From: Malus domestica
Lineage: Eukaryota; Streptophyta; Magnoliopsida; Rosales; Rosaceae
Assembly: GCF_042453785.1 (NCBI RefSeq)
Contig: NC_091664.1
Span: 29,808,501 to 29,872,500, forward strand
Direction: 5' to 3'
Length of the DNA: 64,000 nucleotides
Part shown: positions 10,924 through 21,500 of the stretch, piece by piece
Layout of the letters: every line of letters starts with the position of its first letter
Position numbering within the stretch: the first letter of the stretch is position 1
Translations under genes and position numbers: made by a program
Notes under the pieces: generated by a model
Told to the model about the DNA's origin: nothing
What the model saw: only the letters and a program-made list of their open reading frames with translations
Database searches by the model: none

Positions 10924-12752
10924 TCAAAAAGCTAACATCATTCTCACAAATTCTTCGTAATTCACTAAGCCATCACCATCCAAATCTGCTTCTCTGATCA
11001 TCTGCTCTACCTCTTCATCTGTCAGTCTTTCTCCCAGATTTACCATCACATGCCTCAACTGCAGGAAAGATATTATGTTAACAATCATCACAGTAAACTA
11101 AAACAAAAATATATATAAGTTGCTACAGGAGAGGGATCTCCATTTTTCTTGCAAGACATGGCAACCTTTTGCGGGTATAGTTCAAAGATTCGAACCGTCT
11201 GTTTAAAACTTTGCTCAAATATCCTTCAAATTGAAAATGTGTGATATTCTGCTCGTTGAGCTCATGCAATAAGTCCAAGTTGGTGAGCTGGGGTATCGAT
11301 TTTCTGCTCTTAATTCACATTTTGTTGGATGCTTTGCTTGATTAAGATATCTTTGGATTCACACGGGAATAAGAATCAAAGTCAAGATTAAATTTAGGAT
11401 ATCTTATATTGCTAGAACTTTGATCTTCATTTATATAATCGCAAAGCCTCTCATTAGCAACGTGCCTTCAAATAAATTCTTATTTTCTCAATAATAATAT
11501 GTCAATGGGATAGAGAATATAGTTATTCAACCTCATTAGGTGAAATGTAGCCATCCTGATCCTTGTCAAAAACTTTGAAAGCTTCTTTCAATTCTTCATC
11601 CGCGTCGTTTTCCTATATATAAACAAATTATTTAACATGCTAACTAGTTAAACTTGTCTATGTCAGAAGATTAGTTATTGGTTGGGAAAACAATCAAGTA
11701 CGTTCACTAAAATATGCAAACTAATTAATTTACCTTCATTTTTCTTGCCATGAGATTCAAGAACTCCCCGAACTCTATGGTTCCGTTTCCATCAACGTCA
11801 ACTTCACTTATCATGTTCTGCAATTCTTCTTCCGTAGGGTTTGGATCCAACAATTTGACCGCAGTGGCAAGTTCTTCAATAGTAATGCAGCCTAACAAAT
11901 TTTAAATAAACACATATATACATATGAACATGAATAATTTAAAGCAATTACTTATTATGTTTGTCTGAAAATTAATAAATCTACGTGAATGTGTGATACT
12001 ATTGAATTACTATTAATCAAGCTTAACTGCAGTAGCTGCCATAACATCAAAGCATTCAAGCATATCGAAGATCGCGCATGGTGGAGCTGCAGGGGGTCCA
12101 GAAACTGACAGAAATAATTTGTAATCAAGGGCTGCTAAACGTACAGCCTGCCTTAATTTTGTTTCAATTGCAAAAACTGAGTCTAAGAGCTAGCTTAGGG
12201 GCATAACTAATATGTGTATAAGTAGATTTTCTGGTTTAAAGTTTCAATGTATATTTCATATATTTGTACAAGAGTGAGTCCAGGTATATATGAGAAGAGA
12301 GAGGGAAAAGAAAAGAGATGGGAAGGATGGCTGCAGCAAGCAACCGACAAGAAAGAAGAAATCTAAACCTTACACAAAGACATTACCCCAATCAGTCTCC
12401 TCCCTTAAATCAAGGGAAATGTGATTTACATACCCTTACCGTAAAGATTACAATGAGCATTGCCCTAGAGATTTACCCTAGGGGTCACCTTGGTAGTAGA
12501 TTCCATATGCAACATCAGTCATATGCAGCATCAGACATATGCAACATCAGTAGATGCAGCATCACAACAGTATATCACGTATTAAAACTTAATAACCTCT
12601 CTGAGTTTCTTTAATCATTTGCTACGTGTAAACATAGAATAATTAGGAAGATCAAACTTACCATCTCCATCCTTGTCAAAAAGACAGAAAGCTTCCTGAA
12701 ACTCAACAATCTGTTCTTCAGTTAGGACCTCTCCCATTCTGTGCTTGACCAT
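10924..12752 (-). CDS. Calmodulin-like protein, CML8/CML11 type, four exons
   Basis: The product is a cytosolic Ca2+ sensor that should bind Ca2+ through four EF hands and relay it to target proteins. Coding exons (minus) are 12,662-12,752, 11,734-11,891, 11,532-11,612 and 10,924-11,058. All introns are GT-AG and phases fit, giving 154 aa. The four loops are [36 protein letters not shown] and [12 protein letters not shown]. Each has D at position 1, G at 6 and E at 12, so all should bind. The sequence is closer to CML8/CML11 than to true calmodulin (for example ADLDGDG instead of the ADIDGDG-type loop). A second in-frame ATG (12,737; MGEVLTEEQ) fits the usual family start better than the first ([10 protein letters not shown]), so the N-terminus may be five residues shorter. 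Intron 1 (12,661-11,892) has a short 17-bp repeat (12,503-12,560). No regulatory element is evident. Confidence 0.92.
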
Positions 12753-15494
12753 AATCTTCAAATTTTGGGATTAACCACTGTTTATGTACCTGGGAAACAA
12801 TGAGATGGAGCTGGTGTAAATGGACTATATTTATATATGTTTTTGCGTGTGTTCATTTGATATGCATCTACTTATTAAGGGGGAAAGCAGGAATTCTTAA
12901 TAAGATGGTAAGCGTTGTCCGTTCTTCAAGTTAGAAAACATAACGTTGGAAAGTGACTTACAGTCAACCATGTTATAATAGAAAGTTACACTATCAAAGA
13001 CTTTATAGACATTTATATTTGTTGTTTGATATATATTTCGTAATTAGTCAGACATTATTGATTAAGATGTCTCTGGATTTTTGTTTCAAAGTCTTACGCT
13101 TACTAGGAAAATTTGAAAATGTACTGCAGAGTTGCCATGCAGTTCCACTTTGGCGACCACGACTCTTGAAACCTCATTTTCAGTGCTATTGTTTTCTTTA
13201 AAATCGGTGTTTTTTGTCCTACAGTGTATATAAAACTGTTTTTCGAGTAAAGGGTTTGTAACTTAAGTGGTTAAGATAGTTTACATTGCACCATAAGTAC
13301 TTGTATTCGACATGATAAAAGAAAACTATGTTCTCCGAAAAGAGTCTGGCTAATTCATTCATATAAATTAGAAAATGTCGCCTTGAAAACTTTTGTCTGG
13401 TTTTCGTTACCAAACTTTGTTACATGTTAATGTTGCAGCAGAGGTGCTACTAGACTTTCCGTACATACATATTTGATCAAAATTTGACTAAATTAATCTA
13501 AAGCCCGCTACAAGTAAATAAACATCAAGAACTTGTTTCCTAAGCACCAGAGCTCCATGAAAAGGGAGAGGAGTCAGAGAACAAGGGATGTGATTGAAAC
13601 CCCTGGACTAGAGAATAGCAATTCAATTGACTGACTTGAGCGTCAGAATATCTTTTGCAGGTACCCCAACTCCAAACGAAGCTTTGGAGAGAGGACGTTC
13701 GAGGACACTTCTAACAAGGAATTCGACTTACATGCAGGTTACAGTCAACGAATCTGTGGAGGAATTTCTTCATGTAAGAAGTCTCGCTCCAACAGTTCAG
13801 CAAATACAGCAGTTGGCCATAGTCATTTTAGAGAACCTCATGGGCGTCGAGGCGGTAGAAGCTGATGTAGGGATACCTTTGGACAGTGAGAGGAGGAAAA
13901 TGCGGTGTTTGTAGGGTGTATAAATTGTAAATCTTTTTGTCCCTAGCAATTCTCTGTCGATTCTTCGCCTCCCTCGCTTCCAATAACTGCTCCCTCACAT
14001 AACTTATCAAGTATTCTTTTTTCTCCGGAGCTAAAAATTCATCCTCTTGTATCAACTATTCAAGTGAGAACTCCTTAAACCAATTCAACTTCGTTTTGTC
14101 ACCACGACAATTTTAGTTAGATGTCTCATTGAGTCCATATGAGAGAATATTGAACAAAATCATGATTCATTAGAGCCTTGTGATTTGAAGTGCTATTATT
14201 ACAAGGGCTCGGTCGTTATGTCCTAGAAAGACAAGCGCCGATCAACCATGAGTCAAGATTCTAAAAGTCGTTAGGCACTAGTCGGGCATAAACTTGTTTT
14301 GAGAAAAAAAAAAGCTGACATTTGCCTTGACCTATTTTCATGATTTTCTAATCCATTTTCATGTGCATCAGCATGTCTGTTAACGTTTTTTTATTTTTTA
14401 TATTATGAGTTCGAATTAAATTTGGTATTTAGTTGCATGCCTATTTCTTGTTTTCTATGTAAGTAATATAGCAATTACACCCTAATTTTTCTAACATATT
14501 CGTGGTTATAAACCGACTCCAATTGATCATACCATGCTGTGCCAACAGGAAAGGCAGCCTTCTACCGATCCTCCATGTTTCGGGATCGTTAGATCCTCCT
14601 GCTTCTGTCCTCATTGTGTATGTTACTTCTTTTTCCTTCACTCTCTTCTATTTCACTCCACGAATCGCTTGAAATTCAAGGATAAAATTGTTATTCACAT
14701 ACTAAACAAGTCATAATGGTTAGATATTGCACTTGTCGTTTAGGTGAGTCAAATCTGAAATCTCTCCCGCGGGTAAAGATATATAGTACTCGCCTAAAGA
14801 AAAGAAGTATAGTACTAATTTGTACGACAAATAATAAACTCTTCACCAAAAGAGCTAAATTTGATCTACTATGATATAATGAGAGAGGTATAGAAAATGT
14901 GTGACTAACAGATAATACGTACACATTACCAACCTATAAAATCTAATTAACCATCAGGGGTAACTTAATAGTTGGGGACGAATTTCAAACCTGTATTATA
15001 CATGGTAGGTCCTGTGTTCGATTGCTGGCGCTAGTGCACCACACAATGGTGGTGGGGAAGGTAAAATACTTCTATAAATCTTCTTGGCCCCGCAAAGGAC
15101 GTGGACTGTCGTGACAATGCCATCAACTAAAGAATGTTTTTGAATTTTGCTGCAAGATCACATGATTATACTGTCATTCTAACTCATTCTTTCTCGATTA
15201 ATTTGGCGACACTCCTTCCTATCCTACAATACTTCGCAATTATTAGAATCGTCTACTTTTTAGTTCACCTTTTAAAGATCAAATTTGAAAGAGAGAAAAA
15301 CAATAAAATCAAAAATAATTTTACGTTTAATTAACGTTGTCAAAATTTTAATGAGACATTTCTCGTTGTAATTACTTGGAAATTGAGGTGCCATCTAAAA
15401 GTTTGAATCTTCGGACAAAAACGGACACAAAACCAATAAGCTTCTTGTCCTCTAGACCAGTTCAATTCCTAGTCCAAATACACAAAGTCAGCTC

Positions 15495-15532
<38 letters not shown>

Positions 15533-15535
15533 AAA
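12753..15535. other. Intergenic region with degraded repeats
   Basis: I see no convincing gene here. 13,540-13,870 includes TTGAGCGTCAGAATATCTTT followed by GCAGGTACC and resembles the end of a degraded gypsy-type LTR, though this is uncertain. Two stretches (13,253-13,320 and 14,955-15,130) have box A- and box B-like words and may be SINE remnants. Short open frames here lack start context and domain motifs. A CT-rich tract (about 15,497-15,532) lies directly upstream of the next start codon, in its probable 5' UTR. Confidence 0.5.
14955..15130 (+). mobile_element. Possible tRNA-derived SINE
   Basis: A box A-like word (TAACTTAATAGTTGGGG, from about 14,960) is followed some 50 bases on by a box B-like word (TGTTCGATTGCTGG, near 15,017). 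This is the spacing of a Pol III internal promoter. The unit ends near CATCAACTAAAG. It is too diverged from a functional tRNA to be one. Confidence is low because no second copy is present to define its ends. Confidence 0.35.
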
Positions 15536-18500
15536 ATGTCGGACGGAGCCTTAACGGTCCTCGACGGCAGCCACCTGAGAGGCGTCGACCTCATCCTGCC
15601 GGATGCTGACGCCAGCCTAACGGGAGCTCAGGTCCTCGACCTTGCCGTCTCCAAAGTCTCTTCCTCCCTCTTCGGCCTCTCGCTGCCTCAGAGCCTCAAG
15701 TCCTCTGCTTTGAGACGCAACAGCCTCCAAGACGACGACGCTTTCCGAAGCGCGGAGCTCGATCGCGCGCAGGCTCTGAAGGTGATCGGCGAGTACATCA
15801 CGGCGATCGCCGATGAATTGAAAGGTGCTAAATTTAACTTCCATAAGTACAATTGTTAATGTCAATTATATATACATTGTGTGATGAATTGTGGTATAAT
15901 CCGAAAACGAGGTTCCGATGAAGTTTAAAGGATGTCTTGTGTGATTCAGGATCTAAGAAAGTGAGGATCGGTAATTGATGTAGTACTTAAACGAGTTTGA
16001 ATAAATTAAGGTGTAATTTTAGTATGAATAATTGTTGTTTGACTTTGAAACTGTTTGGTGGCTAGAAATGTCGGAAATGTCGACATGAAAAACACACAAA
16101 AATACTTTTTTCTGTTGTAAAATTGACGATGTGTGCAGTGTAATAAATGAAACAAGACACAAAATTTATGAGGTTCATCTACAGTCAGTGTGACTGGACG
16201 TCCTCTGGACAGCAGTAGTGCTTTCATTATAATGTGAAATAATAGGAGTACAAAGTTAACTCTTTCTATTCTCTATCTCTCATCTCTCCTCTCTGTTCTT
16301 CCTTCCTCTTCCGACCTCTCTCTCTCCCGTGAGCCTTGTGGCTGCTATATATTTGCTCTCATCCTCAACATTCCTTTTTATAGGCACAGATGATAGTGCT
16401 TGCTGCCTTACTGCCAGCTAAGCTACAATGCTCTAAAGTGGTTGATATAGTCATCCATTACATCATTTAGTGGTCAGCCACCAATGTTTACAACATTTTC
16501 TTGTTTGTTTTGTCCATTATTCTAAAAATCTTCGTCTAGCGCCGTCTAGGCCCCATTTAGGCGCTAAGCGGCTGGTCATCGTCCCGATTAATGCCTACAA
16601 CAACAACAAATCCTTTTCCCACTAAGTGGGGTCGGCTATATGAATCCTAGAACGTCATTGCGCTCATTTGTGTCATGTCCTCCGTTAGATCCAAGTACTC
16701 AAGTCTTTTCTTAGGGTCTCTTCCAAAGTTTTCCTAGGTCTTCCTCTACTCCTTCGGCCCCGAACCTCTGTCCCGTAGTCACATTTTCGAACCGGAGCGT
16801 CAGTAGGCCTTCTTTGCACATGTCCAAACCACCGGAACCGATTTTCTCTCATATTTCCTTCAATTTTGGCTACTCCTACTTTACCTCGGATATCCTAATT
16901 CCCAATCTTATCCTTTCTCGTGTGCCCATACATCCCACGAAGCATCCTCATCTCCGCTACACCCATTTTGTGTACGTTGATGCTTCACCGCCCAACATTC
17001 TGTGCCATACAACATCGCTGGCCTTATTGCCGTCCTATAAAATTTTCCCTTGAGCTTTAGTGGCCTACGACGGTCACACAACACGCCGGATGCACTCTTA
17101 CACTTCATCCATCCAGCTTGTATTCTATGGTTGAGATCTCCAACTAATTCTCCGTTCTCTTGCAAGATAGATCCTAGGTAGCGAAAACGGTCACTTTTTG
17201 TGATCTTCGCTAGATTGCTCCGGTCATTAGTGTGGATAAGTATATAAATGGATAGAGATAGGAAAGCAAACACAAGATGTACGTGGTTCACCCAGATTGG
17301 CTACGTCCACGGAATAGAGGAGTTCTCATTAATTGTGAAGGGTTTACACAAGTACATAGGTTCAAGCTCTCCTTTAGTGAGTACAAGTGAATGATTTAGT
17401 ACAAATGACATTAGGAAATATTGTGGGAGAATGATCTCGTAGCCACGAAACTTCTAAGTACCGGAGTGTGGTATCGTCTTGACTTGCCTTTATCTGTCTC
17501 ATAGGTAGATGTGGCATCTTCTCTGGAAGTACTCTTCCTCCATCCAGGGGTGGTATCTGTAACTGGTGGAGATGCACAAGGTAATGTATCAATTTCACTT
17601 GAAACTTACTTGTAGTTTCATGCTTGGTCAAGCGAGATACAAACCATGTAGTAGGAGTCCCCCAAGTCGCCGAGCTGGGGGATCTGCTGAAAGAGGTGAC
17701 AGACAAGGTAAGCAATCAGAGCTCCGGCTGATTGTTCACATTCTCCCTATCTTGCAGGCAGCATGAAGGATAAAGAGAAGAAAAATGAGGAGAGATGATA
17801 TGGGATACTTTTGCTTTTGAAGAAGTAACTTTCCACAGGCTTATTCTTGAACTGGGCTGGAGGGTTTTTTGGTTTCCTCCAGAGTATAAGGCCGACTGAA
17901 GAATTTGAGGGTCAAAACAAGTCCATCAAATCTAGAGTACGTTCGACCCTACTGATATGGGATACTTTTGCTTTTGATAGAGTAGTGGATGTATCGGCAC
18001 GTGTGCTGTTACGCTTGTCTCCACATGCTTCCTTGTATCCTTCTCATTTGCCCTATCTGTTCCTCAGGCAGATGCGGTATCTTCCCTGGAAGCATAAGAT
18101 GTTGAAGATGAGTACTCGAGAGCAATGCCAGGTAAGTAATCAGGTAAGGGGTTCCAGGCAGTCAGTTCCTGGCTGGAAGCTTGATTCCAAGTGCTGACTG
18201 ATTGCTCTCTTTCTCCTTGTCTTGCAGGTAAGAACAAGGCCAAAGGAAAAGACAGGGAAAAAGCATGATATGGGATACTCTTGCTTTTAACCCTGATGAT
18301 ATGAGATATTCTTGCTCTAGTATAGCTTGTTTACAGAGGTATTATCGGGGGGAAAGAAAGCTGAATATTTCGAAAGGCTTTGTTGGGAGTGCCTTCTCAG
18401 ATAAGAGAAAGGGTTGAGCATTTTTGCAGGTCTGCCTGTCCGTTAGGGATGGAAGTCGACATATATAGGAGTCTCCCTAACATCAAGTAATAATGCTATT

Positions 18501-21500
18501 CCTTTACCCTGCTTGGTTATAGCACGGTAGTGGGAGCTGCCAGCTTCACATGTTTTAACTCTGTCAGAGCACTTTGAAAAAGTGGTTTGTGGTATCTGGA
18601 AAGCTGATGTTGCGTGTGAAGATTACAGACCTGTCGGGGGTCTGGCTCTCGAGATTCGGAGAACGATGCCTCTTCGATTTTTGAGAAAGCAATCCTGCTG
18701 GGGGTCTGGCTCTCGAGATTCGGAGAGCGGTGTCTCTTCGATTTTTGAGAAAGTAATCATGTTGGGAGTCTGGCTCTCGAGATTCGAAGGGCCGTGCCTC
18801 TTCGATTTTGGAGCAAGCAATCTTGTTGGGAGTGTTTTCTCGAATGTGAGTAAAGGTTGGGCATGTTTGCTAGTCTACCTTGCCACGAAGCACAGAGGTT
18901 GACACACAGGGACTTTCCAATTATCCAACAGTGGTACTGTTCCTTTACCCTCTCTTCGATTTTGAGAAAGTAATCATGTTGGGAGTCTGGCTCTCGAGAT
19001 TCGGAGGGTCGTGCCTCTTCGATTTTGGAGCAAGCAATCTTGTTGGGAGTGTTTTCTCGAATGTGAGTAAAGGTTGGGCATGTTTGCTAGTCTACCTTGC
19101 CACGAAGCACAAAGGTTGACACACCGGGACTTTCCAATTATCCAGCAGTGGTACTGTTCCTTTACCCTCTCTTCGATTTTTGAGAAAGTAATCATGTTGG
19201 GAGTCTGGCTCTCGAGATTCGGAGGGCGGTGCCTTTTCGATTTTGGAGCAAGCAATCTTGTTAGGAGTGTTTTCTCGAATGTGAGTAAAGGTTGGGCATG
19301 TTTGCTAGTCTACCTTGCCACGAAGCACAGAGGTTGACACACCGGGACTTTCCAATTATCCAGCAGTGGTACTGTTCCTTTACCCTTGTGGGTAATAATA
19401 TGGTAGCTAGACCTTCAAAATTTATGTGTCTAAACTTTGTTAGTGTTGTTTCTTTGCAATTCTTTTACCCTTCTTGGTCAGAGCGATGTAGTGGGAGCTG
19501 CAAGCTTCACGTGTCTCAACTTTGTCAGAGAACTTTGGCAAAGTTATCTGTGGTACCCATGAGCTACTGTTGCATGTGGGAAGTGGGTGATTGAACAGTA
19601 CGATTCATGTGCTTTCTACTTCGCCAGAAATCTTCGACAGAATGCCCATAATTTCCGCAAAGCTGAGTGTGCGTGTGACAGGTGCTGACAAGGCTGGAAA
19701 AGTAGGTGCCTCTTCGATTTCTGAAATCGGCCCTCGTGGTCTCTGATCAGCCCAGATTTTGAGAAAGCAAGCCTCTTCAATTTCTGAGATCGGCCTTTGT
19801 GGTCTTTGAGCAGCCCAGCTTTTGAGAAAGCAAACGCCTCTTCGATTTCTGAGCAGGCGCCTCTTCGATTTCTGAAGCTTTGTCGAGTGCAGATTTTTAT
19901 AGGGGCTGACATTAAGTTCCAAAGCACACTTGAATATCCACCAGTAGAAGCTTCATTCTTGCACTTCTAAGATCTTGATTTGTCCGACCTCTTCTCTCTT
20001 CAACACCTTTGAAAATGTCTGGCCCCTCCGACCGTCGTTTTGACTTGAACCTTGTTGAAGAGGCAGCCCCGCCTTCTCCAGACAACATATGGCGCCCATC
20101 ATTCGTCTCCCCTACTGGTCCTCTTACCGTTGGGGATTCCGTGATGAAGAATGATATGACTGCTGCGGTAGTGGCCAGGAACCTTCTCACTCCCAAAGAT
20201 AACAGACTACTTTCCAAACGGTCTGATGAGTTGTCTGTTAAGGATTCTCTGGCTCTCAGTGTTCAGTGTGCAGGTTCTGTGTCTAATATGGCCCAACGCC
20301 TATTTGCTCGAACCCGCCAAGTTGAATCATTGGCGGCTGAAGTGATGAGTCTCAAACATGAGATTAGAGGGCTCAAGCATGAGAATAAACAGTTGCACCG
20401 GCTCGCACATGACTATGCTACAAACATGAAGAGGAAGCTTGACCAGATGAAGGAATCTGATGGTCAGGTTTTACTTGATCATCAGAGATTTGTGGGTTTG
20501 TTCCAAAGGCATTTATTGCCTTCGTCTTCTGGGGCTGTACCGCGTAATGAAGCTCCAAATGATCAATCTCTGATGCCTCCTCCTTCTAGGGTTTTGTCCA
20601 GTACTGAGGCTCCGAATGATCCCACTCCGGTGCCTTCTCTTTCTGGGGCTCTACCGACTGCTGAGACTTCTCCTAAGCAACCTTTGTGAAGGCTCCCTCT
20701 TGTTTGTTTATTTTGACTCAAGTATATGTACATATTTGTAACTTATCGAGGATATCAATAAATAAGCTTTCCTTCATTTCAACGTATTGTGTTAAATACA
20801 CCAAAGCCTTCTTCGCTAAGTTCTTTGAATTTTCTTTTGTTGAAGCTTGTATGTTGAAGCTTTGTGAGTGGAGCATATAGGTTGAGGTAGTGTTCCCTTA
20901 ATTTCCCGAGTGAGGAAAACTTCTCGGTTGGAGACTTGGAAAATCCAAGTCACTGAGTGGGATCGGCTATATGAATCTTAGAACGCCATTATGTTCTGTC
21001 CTGTGTCATGTCCTCCGTTAGATCCAAGTACTCTAAGTCTTTTCTTAGGGTCTCTTCCAAAGTTTTCCTAGGTCTTCCTCTGCCCCTTCGGCCCTGAACC
21101 TCTGTCCCATAGCGCATCTTCTAATCGGAGCGTCAGTAGGCCTTCTTTGCACATGTCCAAACCACCGTAACCGATTTTCTCTCATCTTTCCTTCAATTTC
21201 GGCTACTCCTACTTTACCCCGGATATCCTCATTCCTAATCTTATCCTTTCTCGTGTGCCCACACATCCAACGAAGCATCCTCATCTCCGCTACACCCATT
21301 TTGTGTACGTGTTGATGCTTCACCGCCCAACATTCTGTGCCATACAGCATCGCCGGCCTTATTGCCGTCCTATAAAATTTTCCCTTGAGCTTCAGTTGTT
21401 TTGAATCTTTGATATGTGGAACTTTTTTGGGCCCGAAATGGAATAAGGGGTTTGAACTTTCAAGTACTTAAATGACGGATTGAAAGGTCGAACTTGGTTG

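Larger units (their letters stand above)
17201..20958 (+). mobile_element. Composite repeat copy B, part 1: element with an intact coiled-coil ORF
   Basis: It starts TGTGATCTTCGCTAG, with a TATA-like GTATATAAATGG about 50 bp in. It continues through a 2.8-kb leader collinear with copy A, then the ORF at 20,015-20,689 and an AATAAATAAGC tail. At 20,959 it joins an antisense RTE 3' end at the same position as copy A. It is inserted in sense orientation in intron 1 of the EF-hand gene. It encodes no polymerase, so it would depend on other elements. An 8-bp word, TTGTTTTG, flanks the larger block (16,505-16,512 and 21,396-21,403) and might be a target-site duplication. Confidence 0.75.

Noticed and set aside
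13627-13914. 95-codon plus-strand frame as a gene
   Set aside because: It overlaps sequence that looks like a degraded LTR end with GCAGGTACC. No domain, no neighbours in frame, no splice support.
20033-20080. FDLNLVEE in the coiled-coil ORF as an EAR-type repression motif
   Set aside because: Only DLNL is present, without the LxLxL repeat or the DLNxxP proline. Too short to claim.
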